Below are positions 20,362-30,392 of a stretch of 64,000 nt of DNA, in pieces. The stretch comes from Ardenticatenales bacterium (lineage in GTDB: Bacteria > Chloroflexota > Anaerolineae > Promineifilales > Promineifilaceae): assembly GCA_020634515.1 (NCBI GenBank), contig JACKBL010000002.1:124001-188000 (forward strand), in the 5' to 3' direction. The stretch's first letter is position 1, and each line of letters starts with the position of its first letter. Below the pieces are notes generated by a model. It saw only the letters and a list, made by a program, of their open reading frames with translations. It was not told the origin of the DNA and did not search any database. The position numbers and the translations under genes were made by a program.

Positions 20362-21900
20362 ATGAACACTTGGATACACGAGCATTTACCTCTAGATAGA
20401 CCAGAATACGCCAAACAACCAGAATCTTTGCTAACAGACTTACTTTGGCGCTCCAAAGGTTCTAGTTTATCAGGTGAAATAAAGCTGTCACGAGAAAGCA
20501 GCTTGGTACGTTTAGTCCCCAAGCAAAGGCCTAGTGGAAACAAACCAAACATCGTAGAAACAGTACCAGTCGCAGAAACAACCGATGCTAGCACCTTGCT
20601 GCTCGAACAAAATGATGTAACAACACCCGTGGAAGCATTGCTGAAATCCATCCTTGCCCCAAGGTCTAGACAAGACAAATCTCTTGCTTGCGTGCCTGTA
20701 CATCCCGATGTGGTCGCCTTACAAACTTTACAAGGACTTGTAAACAAGTTAGGACCGCCTAATTTAGCCAAGATTATCGAAAACGTAGGGTGGCTCGGCG
20801 GATCAGAGGGCGAAGGACACGTAGCGAAATCGTTCCTAGAGATTATGTATTCGCAAACTCCTGGTTCAGCCGAATACTTTACAAGTTTTATAACAACCTT
20901 GCTGCCTCTAGTAGCTCAAGAAACCTGGAAAAACCTCGTGGTTTCATACGGGGAAGAATCGACAATACCTTCGTCTTGGCCCGGCGTTCAACCAGGTTCT
21001 ATTGATTCAACAAGGGGCAAATCTCTTCTAGCAAGCCAACACAAGCACACTCCCTTCAGGTGGTTCTGGTCGAAGTGGGAAATATTGTGCAATCCTGAAA
21101 ACGGTTGGTACAAGGTTTTACCTACAAGACGCTTTGTAGACTGGGCGACCTGCCTTTTAAGAACCGGTTTATCTTTTGCCTATCTATGGGAAGCAAATTT
21201 CTATGTAGAACTACATTCCTGCCTTGTTGAAGAGTTGCAACAAAGAAAAGATGATCAACACAAAAAAGAGCAAACTCCCGCAATAAGACAATTGATATCA
21301 AGTCTAAGACATGGAGCTGTACTTGCTACGATTGAATCTCCTCTTGCTCCAGCAACACAAAAGCATGCATGGAACGCTATGCGCTCACTTTTGTCTAGAG
21401 GATATATAGCTAGAAAACGAATCGAGGAGCATCTTCGTAATGAAGCAAAGCCTTTTGAAATATCCAATAAGGTTAGCCTTGATTCATTAATTTTAGATTG
21501 GCTCGATTCCTTGACACAATCAAGCCTTGAAAAATTATCAGCACCACTTGAGGCCGAACAGAACGCTGCAGTCAACACACAAGAATTTGTTAGGTATCTC
21601 CTCAGGCCTCGTTCTTCAGACGACGACACCAGGGATCAAGCAGACTTCTATTACCTTGCCTTAACAAATTCCTCAGGCAGCTTTTGGTTTCAACCAGGCC
21701 CCGAATGGCTAGTTGTTACAGCTAGCTTACTAAGTCAAAATCCCGGGGGGGTATGTACCTTAAAAATGTTACTAGAGGATTTACAGATGCTTGGCATCAA
21801 AGTAGACAGGTGGATATTAGTAGATTTTCTTGAAAATGCAGGGCTTAGCACAGACAGTCCGGACGCAGACAATGCATTAGTTATCCAAGCCGGTTTCTAG
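20362..21900 (+). CDS. Unrecognised defence-operon protein in the DptG position
   Basis: 512 residues, no signal peptide or membrane segment, no catalytic motif I can identify. It is mostly helical with many Trp/Leu; middle segments include WFWSKWEILCNPENGWYKVL and VDWATCLLRTGLSFAYLWEA. The C-terminal about 70 residues (EWLVVTASLLSQNPGGVCTL, KVDRWILVDFLENAGLSTDS) have a winged-helix-like pattern. ATG 20362 lies one base after the upstream stop, and the downstream gene begins 11 bases after this stop, so the three proteins are probably made in fixed proportion and work as a complex. The position corresponds to DptG in dptFGH modules; sequence alone does not prove homology. Confidence 0.65.
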   Translation: MNTWIHEHLPLDRPEYAKQPESLLTDLLWRSKGSSLSGEIKLSRESSLVRLVPKQRPSGNKPNIVETVPVAETTDASTLLLEQNDVTTPVEALLKSILAPRSRQDKSLACVPVHPDVVALQTLQGLVNKLGPPNLAKIIENVGWLGGSEGEGHVAKSFLEIMYSQTPGSAEYFTSFITTLLPLVAQETWKNLVVSYGEESTIPSSWPGVQPGSIDSTRGKSLLASQHKHTPFRWFWSKWEILCNPENGWYKVLPTRRFVDWATCLLRTGLSFAYLWEANFYVELHSCLVEELQQRKDDQHKKEQTPAIRQLISSLRHGAVLATIESPLAPATQKHAWNAMRSLLSRGYIARKRIEEHLRNEAKPFEISNKVSLDSLILDWLDSLTQSSLEKLSAPLEAEQNAAVNTQEFVRYLLRPRSSDDDTRDQADFYYLALTNSSGSFWFQPGPEWLVVTASLLSQNPGGVCTLKMLLEDLQMLGIKVDRWILVDFLENAGLSTDSPDADNALVIQAGF

Positions 21901-21911
21901 GGGAACTTTAT

Positions 21912-24900
21912 ATGCCAATACTGGGAAAAGCCATAGCAGCTCATATTCAAAAACTTAAGGGCTTGTATTCAGTGGAATTACCCTCCGCCCTGAATGAAGA
22001 GCTTGTTGATCTTGTATCGACTTGCAACAGCGTAACAAACCCAAGCCGAGCGTTACTCGTTGTTGAACCAAATGATGCAGATGTCAATCAAGTGAAAACA
22101 ACAACTTGGGCGGAATTGCTAGGGTGGAGGACAAACGAAGATCGTGTTTTTGCATGGCAGCGAGGTGTACGCGAGCCCGACACATCATTCCAAAGCGTAG
22201 TAAAACCTTTCATTTCAAGCCGCTTTCCAGGTAACCCTGGAGGAGAATGCACACTAGACTTGCTAGCAAGGCTCAGTATTGAAGAACTGTGGAAACGACG
22301 TAATTTAAAGCCAATAGGCGACACATTCACGTGTTTTTTGAATACCGCAAGATGGATAGCCAATCTCCTTCGCTATGCATTCGAGAAAGTGGGCAGCACT
22401 CCCAGTATACATTGGAGCGATCAATTTCTTGTTCACTGGGCACAAATGCTCATTCATCTCGACCACGGATTAGAAAATCTCGCAAATCTTGGTGCCCTCC
22501 CCCAACCTCGGCATGCTTGGGAAATAGTTAGATTGGCAGGGGTTCCAGTCCCTGGGGAAATCGCTAAAGATGGAAACCCATTTCTGAAACCGCCCGAAGA
22601 ATTGGGCGAGCGAGGGCAAAAAGCAACTGTTGATCTATGGCAAAGTGTTGTCGAAGATTATGTCCTAACTCAAGAAAACACGGCGGTTTTGCTGACCGCC
22701 CTTGATTGGAAGGTTTTAGGGGCAGGCGAAACCAGCTCTTGGCGCGATTTAAATTGGAATATTTCGCCTACACATACTTCATCAAGCATAGTCGCTGCCC
22801 CCAAAATTGGACAGATGGTTTTTACATCATCGCCTTCCCCAACTTTGCTTAATTCAGATCTTCCCACTTTTCCAAATGCTCCTAAACCAGCATGGTGGGG
22901 AATAACTGACGCGCATATTCAAGAGTCTATTAAACATCTGCATGAAACGGTGCAGTTCGAACCTACTTCATCATGTTCAAACCTTAGCCAAGCCCTAGAG
23001 GGGCACGATTTATATTGGTTGCACACACGTTCAGGTACAGTTGCATTCAACCACACAAAAACCCGATGGAGGTGCCAAGTAACTGTCAGAGACTTGGAAC
23101 TAGTTTTTAAACACTCCTGGAAAAAATTAATAGTCTCACATTCGATGCCAAACGATAAAGGGGATGGCTATGTTTGGCTTAAGCCAGATGACGTGACTTT
23201 AAAGGTAACAGGCGCAAAGCCTGGAACACCTCCCCTAAAACTATCCACCGTAGCGAATCTTCAATTATCTCTTGCCTTTGATTTAGTCCTTGAATACTCA
23301 TTCCCAAAAGACGAAGTATCAAAAGCGGTTGAAGGAAGTTGGCGCCCAATAAAAACTGTACGTATTCAAGCAAAAGTGCATGATTGTGTGGACGGGGAAT
23401 GGAAAACATCAAAAAGATTCGTAGATGCTTCTTTGAAATTCGTTGTTCCATCACCGTCCAGTCCTACAATCCTGGTCGGGAAATCAAAGGGCAAGGTGAT
23501 CGTTGCACCTAATAACGGTGATAACTTCACAGCTTCATTTGAACTGAGAAATCAGTGGGAAGCCGAATTGACGCCTAATCTTGTTATAAAAGAAGAGGGA
23601 CTGTACGAAGCGAGCGTGTACGATGGTCGTCTGGACCCTTCAAATCCCTCATTTTTACCAGAAGCCCTTCCTGGCAAAAATGGCAAATCTTTTGCGGCAA
23701 GCACAAACCTAACTAATGAACCACATAGAAAAAAGCTCTACTTGGATGAGGGTGATGCAATCACCATTGAGGGAAAGGAGGGTACTCGTGAGATTGCAAT
23801 TGTAAAGGTCCAAGAAGTATCTGGAAGTTTGTCGTCCGGGCTACTATCTGCAATACGCGGGCTTCCATCAGGACAGCGTCCACCATCCAGCGAGGCTCGT
23901 TCCAGTCTCTTGGGTCGCTATCAAGATGCCATTTCAGGCACCTTGTGTACACTCCAAAATAACATTCCTAACTCGCTCTATCAATATGTGGTCTCGACAG
24001 GTGACTCGCTAGCTGCGTGGCCATCACATAATGGCGGTCCTTCACCGCAGTTTGTTTTCGAAAAGAAGGAGGGATTTGTATTACCTGGTATCGAAAACGG
24101 GCCGAGTGAGAACCTAATCAACACGATAGAGTGGTCACATTTTATGACTACAGTGAAGAAGGTATGTTCATACCTTGGCTTTGAATCTGGCAATGATAGC
24201 TTTTGGCTTTCTGGCTTTAATCCAAAAGTTATTCCCGGCACAGTTGTCAAGTCGTATGTTGAAGACCATCAAGCTCTAGTAAAGGCAGCAAAAGAAATTA
24301 GTCTTACCGATGCTTTTTGGGCTGCATACCCTTTTTCTATTGCAATCGTGGAAGGAAAACCGGGGGCCATGCGAGGACAATTGTTGTCCCTTTTGCTTTC
24401 GCCCTTGCACCCAGCCCGTTTGGCTTGGGCTTTTTCCTTGGCATTTATTGCCAGTGGCAAAAATGTTAGTCATCACTTACTTGGACTAGCCGAAGGATGG
24501 AATATACCTTTTACAGGATATGCAATTAATGCCGCTGGGCAGAAAATACCCCTAATCGCGATACCGACAGATCCCGGCCAGGAACAAGATTTTGTAAGCT
24601 GGAGTGCACTAGCGGTCCTTGACCTTACCAAAGGATTAGCAGAATTACCGGCAAGCGCAGCAGGGTTACCTCTTCCTTGGGGGGGACAAACGGGAATAAA
24701 TAGAAAAGTTGTTGAACATGCGCTTAAGGACTACTTAAAGGTATATTCTCATATCAATTCCCTAGAAATTGATATGCGGTCAATTTCTGAAACACCCCGT
24801 TCGCGAGAAATCGATGAAGCTGTATTAAGATTATTGGGAGGGTCAGACTCACTCAAAGAAATAGAGAATCTTGGAGGCAGTGTCCGCGTTTGGGACTCGA

Positions 24901-27900
24901 CGACCCGTTTAGGTTTCCCTCCCTCGCGAGATGAACTCTTCGTGTTACGAGAAGAAGACAGTCGAAAAAGCCCCTTCGAATGGAGGATTTATAGCCCTGC
25001 TTCCAATACCCCTCTCAACGCAGATCTGGCTTTCGTTGAAAATTCAAGCGTTCATTTGGCCCCAGTCGCTGGTACGACAAAAGGGGTCATCGGTTTGTTG
25101 CCTTTAAGAAGATTTTTCCCACCCACGTTAAGAGGTCTCGAATTCGATCAAAATTATGCCGCAAGACCAGGAGAAGACTTGCTGGGGCTATCCTCACTGC
25201 TAAAGGAAATAGAATACGCGACCGACGATCCCTTGCCAGCCTTGCGTGCAAGGCCACGCGCCGAATCCCTTGGAGTTGGACTAGGTGCAAGATGGGAAGT
25301 TTTAGGAACGTTTAACCTTGATCCTGGTTTATTATCAACAGTGGTTGCTTTGGAAGCGCAATCTTCTGGGAAACGGTTACTTTGGGAATGGCGCCCCTCA
25401 TGGCTAGGCACTGGTTCAAGGGGTGCAGACGAAATATCACGGCGCCCCTACTATGTCATAGGGAAAATCCCTGCATCTCTTCTGAAAGCTTTAGAGTTTA
25501 GACAAGGGTTTACATCCAAGCAGGCTTCTAGAATGTTGCTCGATCTAGGTAGACGAGGAATTGGTGTTACTTCACTTCAGGCGGCAGGCGGTACCCAGGA
25601 GAGTGCTGCAGCCGGATATTTCTATGCCTTAAATCTACTTCTTCCTTCACCAGAAAATCCATTACGTGCCTCATGGGTACCTGCTGATGATTCACGCATT
25701 ATATGTGGATTGATCCCCATTGATCCCGTTGAGTCCATCTTGGAAGCCATGTCAAGCGAAAGATTAGGCCGTAGGGCAGACCTACTGGCCGTGCAAATGA
25801 TACTTAAGGAACCCGCTAAAATTCAGATTTGCCTCCTCCCAATTGAGATTAAGCATCATGGAAGAGCGAGTGATCCTGAGCCGTTACCTGGTAATCAAGA
25901 TAAAGAACGCAACCGTGCACGGAAACAGCTTGCTGAAACAACATCCCTGGTCAAGCAAATAACCAATGCTCTTGATCCTAAGAGCAACGAGAACATAGAC
26001 GTTTTGAGCTCATACGCCAGACTTCTTGGATTAGCTACCTTGCTCGATCTAGCAATGGGGCTAACTCCCATTCCTGTAGAAGCGGATATACGCAGAAAAA
26101 TCATAAGTCATGTACTCAAGGGGCAAATTAGTATTGGCGTAGGAGAACCTATACTACTTTGGTTTGCACCCGGATCTATAACCCTGAGTGGCAAGGCCTG
26201 TCTCGAAAACGAATTTTATCAAGACGAATGGCTAATAAGAGAAGTGTTCATCGATCCAACTGCTGTTCGGGGATTATGGTGGAATGATGAAGACATTGGT
26301 CCTGACGAGAAAGAGGTAAGAACAAAATTTGACTCGATAATGAAACAATCCATATCAACTTGCCAACCAAGTTTTGATGTAGATGCTCTCGGTATTCAGG
26401 CAGCCTTGAAAGACTTGCTAAACTTGGTTTCTTCTCCACGCATCGATGATTTAGATACGGCATCTGAGCAGAAGGCTAGTAACAATTATGTTGAACCACA
26501 GGACCAACCTGATTTATCATCTAAATCTTCAGAGAAAACGTTAACTGTAGAGCAAAAAAGGGCAAGCGATAAAGGCACAAATGTAGACCAGGACCATGGC
26601 GATGAAATCAATGGACAAGTTATGCAGGACGAGGATGCTTCTAGTATACCTGATAAGGAAACCAACAATAGTCAATCCAATGTCCCTAGCCCAACAACAG
26701 TCATTCAACCAGCTACTGTTGTTGGGTGGCCTGAACACACGTCTCGCTGGGCTGTTGTGGGGAAGCTTTTAGGGACAGATGAGATTGTAGCCCTAGATTT
26801 CGACCACCCTAAGACCGTTGGTATATTCGGTTACATGGGATCAGGTAAGAGCTACCTACTAGGAACGATCATAGAATCCGCCTTAGAATCAATTCCGAAT
26901 ATCAACTCGCTTTCGACACCTTTAGCTGTAGTTATATTTAATTATCGACGAAACGCTCTCGACCGTTTCGAACTGACTTCATTGAGCATCCCCAATCAAA
27001 AAGGCTCAGATATAGAAAGGTTAGCCACTCAATACGGGGCCACGCCTCAATCGATCCGCGATATTCATATTCTTTGCCTACCTGGGGAGTTAACACCGGA
27101 AAGACAAGAAGAATATTCAGGTATCCCTGCTTCCGAATTATATTTTGATCCAGCTACCCTCACAGTAGAGGATTGGGAGCTATTGATGGGAGAACCAGGC
27201 AGTGGGGCTGTGTTTGCACGGACCATTCGCCACGCATTAAGAGAACTACGTTCATCTGGAGAGGTTACACTTGAAAATTTAGAAAACTTGGTATCAAGTA
27301 TGCTCCGAGGGCAAAGTCGAACAGCAGCACAACTTCGCTTTGAGTTTGTTCGCCAGTATATTTCTCAAGAACGCGGTTTAGATTTCAATCAAATACTCAA
27401 ACCTGGCCGAGCCTTAGTACTAGACTTAAGGCAACCTCTATTTAACAAGGAAGATGCCCTGCGCTTTTTCTTAGTATGCACAAACTACGTTAGCCGTATT
27501 CAAGGCCGTTTCAACAAGTTAATTGTGTTTGATGAAGCGCATGAATATCTCAGCAATGAATTCGGAGAAAAGATAGAATCCCGTATCCGGTTAATGCGGC
27601 ACGAGGGTACATCTTACGTATTCGCAACACAAGATGTAGGCTCCATTCCACTAGCTATTCGACGCTTCATAACTACGAGGTTTGTCTTCGACCTTGGTAC
27701 ACGGGAAAATGTTGAAGACCTCTTGAAATTTGCGCCAGAGTTTTCTGACTACCCCCTACAAGGAATGCATCCTGGTGAATGCTTTGTTCAAACTCATCAA
27801 TCTACCAACAACGTCTTTGCACGCCCACGAGTCATTAATGTGCGCCCACGAGTTACGCACCATGGCGGAGCTAGCCGTATTTTTTCTAAAGGTTCATCAA

Positions 27901-27914
27901 CGCAAGAATCATGA
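21912..27914 (+). CDS. Giant helicase-nuclease-like protein with HerA/FtsK ATPase, DptH-like
   Basis: 2000 residues. Residues 1-1280 are a large region without motifs I know. A PD-(D/E)XK-like signature follows: D1290 (GRRADLLAVQ) and E1312-I-K1314 (CLLPIEIKHHG). Residues about 1515-1600 are a charged low-complexity linker. The C-terminal ATPase has Walker A GYMGSGKSYLLG (1640-1651, K1646), Walker B LIVFDEAHEYL (D1874, E1875), a sensor-like YVFATQDVGSIP and a basic RRFITTRFVFDLGT, typical of HerA/FtsK-type DNA pumps. DptH proteins are likewise very large with a C-terminal ATPase of this class. It probably translocates on and cuts DNA lacking the partner's mark (inferred). ATG 21912 follows GGGGAAC. 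Confidence 0.8.
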   Translation: MPILGKAIAAHIQKLKGLYSVELPSALNEELVDLVSTCNSVTNPSRALLVVEPNDADVNQVKTTTWAELLGWRTNEDRVFAWQRGVREPDTSFQSVVKPFISSRFPGNPGGECTLDLLARLSIEELWKRRNLKPIGDTFTCFLNTARWIANLLRYAFEKVGSTPSIHWSDQFLVHWAQMLIHLDHGLENLANLGALPQPRHAWEIVRLAGVPVPGEIAKDGNPFLKPPEELGERGQKATVDLWQSVVEDYVLTQENTAVLLTALDWKVLGAGETSSWRDLNWNISPTHTSSSIVAAPKIGQMVFTSSPSPTLLNSDLPTFPNAPKPAWWGITDAHIQESIKHLHETVQFEPTSSCSNLSQALEGHDLYWLHTRSGTVAFNHTKTRWRCQVTVRDLELVFKHSWKKLIVSHSMPNDKGDGYVWLKPDDVTLKVTGAKPGTPPLKLSTVANLQLSLAFDLVLEYSFPKDEVSKAVEGSWRPIKTVRIQAKVHDCVDGEWKTSKRFVDASLKFVVPSPSSPTILVGKSKGKVIVAPNNGDNFTASFELRNQWEAELTPNLVIKEEGLYEASVYDGRLDPSNPSFLPEALPGKNGKSFAASTNLTNEPHRKKLYLDEGDAITIEGKEGTREIAIVKVQEVSGSLSSGLLSAIRGLPSGQRPPSSEARSSLLGRYQDAISGTLCTLQNNIPNSLYQYVVSTGDSLAAWPSHNGGPSPQFVFEKKEGFVLPGIENGPSENLINTIEWSHFMTTVKKVCSYLGFESGNDSFWLSGFNPKVIPGTVVKSYVEDHQALVKAAKEISLTDAFWAAYPFSIAIVEGKPGAMRGQLLSLLLSPLHPARLAWAFSLAFIASGKNVSHHLLGLAEGWNIPFTGYAINAAGQKIPLIAIPTDPGQEQDFVSWSALAVLDLTKGLAELPASAAGLPLPWGGQTGINRKVVEHALKDYLKVYSHINSLEIDMRSISETPRSREIDEAVLRLLGGSDSLKEIENLGGSVRVWDSTTRLGFPPSRDELFVLREEDSRKSPFEWRIYSPASNTPLNADLAFVENSSVHLAPVAGTTKGVIGLLPLRRFFPPTLRGLEFDQNYAARPGEDLLGLSSLLKEIEYATDDPLPALRARPRAESLGVGLGARWEVLGTFNLDPGLLSTVVALEAQSSGKRLLWEWRPSWLGTGSRGADEISRRPYYVIGKIPASLLKALEFRQGFTSKQASRMLLDLGRRGIGVTSLQAAGGTQESAAAGYFYALNLLLPSPENPLRASWVPADDSRIICGLIPIDPVESILEAMSSERLGRRADLLAVQMILKEPAKIQICLLPIEIKHHGRASDPEPLPGNQDKERNRARKQLAETTSLVKQITNALDPKSNENIDVLSSYARLLGLATLLDLAMGLTPIPVEADIRRKIISHVLKGQISIGVGEPILLWFAPGSITLSGKACLENEFYQDEWLIREVFIDPTAVRGLWWNDEDIGPDEKEVRTKFDSIMKQSISTCQPSFDVDALGIQAALKDLLNLVSSPRIDDLDTASEQKASNNYVEPQDQPDLSSKSSEKTLTVEQKRASDKGTNVDQDHGDEINGQVMQDEDASSIPDKETNNSQSNVPSPTTVIQPATVVGWPEHTSRWAVVGKLLGTDEIVALDFDHPKTVGIFGYMGSGKSYLLGTIIESALESIPNINSLSTPLAVVIFNYRRNALDRFELTSLSIPNQKGSDIERLATQYGATPQSIRDIHILCLPGELTPERQEEYSGIPASELYFDPATLTVEDWELLMGEPGSGAVFARTIRHALRELRSSGEVTLENLENLVSSMLRGQSRTAAQLRFEFVRQYISQERGLDFNQILKPGRALVLDLRQPLFNKEDALRFFLVCTNYVSRIQGRFNKLIVFDEAHEYLSNEFGEKIESRIRLMRHEGTSYVFATQDVGSIPLAIRRFITTRFVFDLGTRENVEDLLKFAPEFSDYPLQGMHPGECFVQTHQSTNNVFARPRVINVRPRVTHHGGASRIFSKGSSTQES

Positions 27915-27990
27915 TCGGATAAACCCACACTTTTTGTAAATATTAACGGGTTACCATCTCTTGAGGGATGTCATATTCATCGTCTATCTA

Positions 27991-28034
27991 ATGACGGCCC
28001 GGATATTCCAGAAAACGTTGCGGCAATATACCCT
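27991..28034 (+). pseudogene. 5' part of a small ORF split by the IS1-like element
   Basis: If the element at 28035-30943 and one copy of its 8-base target duplication are removed, an uninterrupted frame runs from ATG 27991 (or TTG 27961) across the junction to a TGA at 31025-31027. It gives MTARIFQKTLRQYTLVDIEK, then RILDANERGCEKRSPDVFA. The stop is followed at once by the ribosome-binding sequence of the glycosylase fragment. Whether it was a real gene is uncertain. Confidence 0.35.
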
Positions 28035-28946
28035 GGTGAGACCACAGTTAATCGTGGTCGGTTAACACCATCGATTTATCAGTTCTAGCAACGCTTTAGA
28101 AGGCCGCCCACGTTGCTTGGGTGGTGTCCAACGCGGTGGTGGCACACGATACATTAACAATTCATCGACTGTCCAGATGTGGTCTGTCAATCCCGCTGCG
28201 ATAGCTGGCGTGCGCGGCACCCAACGATACCCCTTTCGCCCACAGACAGACGACAACGCAAAGAGCGATGGGGGTCGCAAAGGTTGTACAAACACCCTGT
28301 GACATACATACCCACCGTTAAGGTCGCCGTTTGTTGCGCCAGATGCCGCGTGCGCCGGCCCAACCAGCTTAGGCGAGAGCGGAAGGTGGCATTGAGCCGC
28401 TCAATGAAAGCGGTATTGATAACACCCACTCCATTTTGCGTCGTGGCAATCAGCTTCTCTACCTGTTGCGGGTCACCCTGAGCCACTCGTCGTTCAACCT
28501 CCAGTCCAGATGGCAGACGCCGTTTGATGACTTGCACGATAGCCACTTCGGACCAGGCGTGCCATTGACAACGACCTGGCTGCCCCCAGCGGGGCAACTT
28601 GCTGCGGAAACTGCGGCCAAAGGCTTTGACGTAGCCGGGCAAGCCATCCACCGCCAACAACAACGGACGACACAAGGCCATTTGGCGCACCTTGTCCGTC
28701 AGGCTTTGCAGCAAGCGCTTATCCCGTCGCGGGCTGATGACGCCACCTAACCAGAGTCGGGTGGATACCATCATCGCCAACGCCATCCACACCGAACCGC
28801 CTTGTACCTTGACTTTGATTCGGAATGTGTCAATAGTTTTGGGACACTAAAACCGATAAATTAGTGAACAAAGCCTCGCTCACTGGGCTGATGGATAAGT
28901 GGATAACTCTCCGCTGCGCTGCGAGTTACCCACTTACCCACAGCCT

Positions 28947-29958
28947 CTACGACGACTGCTGGTCATTCCTCTCCAGCGGGGGATTAATCCAGACGGCCGT
29001 TGGCAACTGCGGCGCAACGGGCGCCCCATGCACAAATCGTTCCGGATGTTTCTCATAAGCGGCGGCCAAAACAGCTTGTCGCTTGAGAGTCAATTCAGCG
29101 GCCTGGCCATAGTGAACCGTGGCCGGGGTCATCAGGCCCAGACTGGTATGCCGGTGTTCATGGTTGTACCAATGAAAGAACGGGCCGTGCCCAGATGCGG
29201 GCATCGTGTAATCCGCCAAAGCGGTCGGGATAATCCGGGCGGTATTTCATCGTTTTGAACTGCGCCTCGGAGAAAGGATTGTCATCGGAGGTGTAGGGTC
29301 GGGAATGACTCTTGCCCACACCCAGGTCAGCTAGCAGCAGGGCCAAAGTCTTGCTGGTCATGGAACTGCCGCGGTCAGCATGGAGAACCAACTGGTCGGG
29401 TTCAATGCCCTGTTTGCTGCAACTGTCAGCCACCAGTTGCCTGGCCAATGAGGCCAATTCCCGCTGGGCGATCAGGTAGCCGACCACATAGCGGCTGAAG
29501 ATGTCGAGAATGGTGTACATGTAATAGTAGACGTAGGGGACAGGGCCGCGCAGCTTGGTGATATCCCAGGACCAAACCTGGTTCGGCGCGGTAGCCACCA
29601 GTTCCGGCTTTTTGTAGGCTGGATGCCGCTTCTGGTTACGCCGCTCGCGCACTTCCGCGTTTGCCCGCAGGATGCGGTACATCGTACTCACCGAACAGAG
29701 ATATTCCCCTTCATCCAGCAGCGTGCCATACACCTGGCGGGGCGAACTATCCACGAAGCGTTCACTGTTGAGCGTATCCCGCACCGCCTCTCGCTCCGTC
29801 ACGGGCAACGACCGCGGCGATGGCGACGCCGGTTTGGGTTCCCGCGCCGGTTTCTCCTGCTGCTGCCGATAGTAGCAAGCGCTGCGCGGATAGGCCAGGG
29901 CCGTACACGCCTCGCGCGTGCTGGTTTGTTCCGCCAATTCGCCCACTTGCCGTCTCAT
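28947..29958 (-). pseudogene. IS3-family transposase OrfB, frameshifted
   Basis: From ATG 29958: REACTALAYPRSACYYRQQQ, an HTH_21-like part, then the rve integrase core with WSWDITKLRGPVPYVYYYMY, VLHADRGSSMTSKT and NPFSEAQFKTMKYRPDYP, supplying the D, D and E of the DDE triad. A one-base shift near 29185 separates the last segment (FFHWYNHEHRHTSLGLMTPA) into another frame. This segment is the conserved C-terminus, so the enzyme is probably inactive. Confidence 0.85.
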
Positions 29959-30083
29959 GATTTGTCCTCGCTCTCCTGCTCCAGGGTGATCCCCAGTAGT
30001 GCGGAGAGTTTTTTGAGCCTCTATAATCAGTTCGGCTTTTGCCAACTGCCGTGTCAATCGGGCATTTTCCCGCCGCAACCGGC

Positions 30084-30392
30084 TCACTTCTTCCGCTTCA
30101 GGATTGCTCTTGGGACCCGTTTCCGCGGTGTCAATCCGGCTATCTGGCCTGCTTCCTGCTGCCGTCGCCAGGTTGTCAGATGGGAGGAATACAATCCTTC
30201 CCGCCGTAGCAGCGCGCCGATGCCGCCTGACCATTCCCGGCATTTCTCGGCTTCTTCCAATACCCACCGCTTGTAAGCGGCGGTAAAGGTGCGCCGGTTC
30301 GTGTTCTTGGTACGCGGCAATACTTCCGGGTCGGGTCGGTCGTCGGGTCCAATGCCATTTTTGCTGAGTTTGTTTGCCTGTTTTTGTGTCAT
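30084..30392 (-). pseudogene. IS3-family OrfA (HTH protein), frameshifted at 3' end
   Basis: The helix-turn-helix protein of an IS3-type element: RTFTAAYKRWVLEEAEKCRE and GLYSSHLTTWRRQQEAGQIA. The expected continuation, a leucine-rich coiled coil (VSRLRRENARLTRQLAKAEL), is present but in another frame from about 30125, so this copy has lost OrfA continuity. Confidence 0.8.

Noticed and set aside
16691..27914. DISARM, BREX or Druantia system
   Set aside because: No PglZ, no BrxL-type protease, no DrmA/DrmB helicase or DUF1998 protein, and no DUF4338 protein can be seen; only the methyltransferase is shared with some of these.
27912..28034. Readthrough of the TGA after the 2000-aa protein (40 further in-frame codons)
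   Set aside because: The protein already ends after a complete HerA-type domain, no recoding signal is visible, and a different frame across the same stretch links better to the next gene.
29623..30276. 217-codon plus-strand frame inside the IS3-type element
   Set aside because: Antisense to the transposase genes, which have clear integrase motifs.
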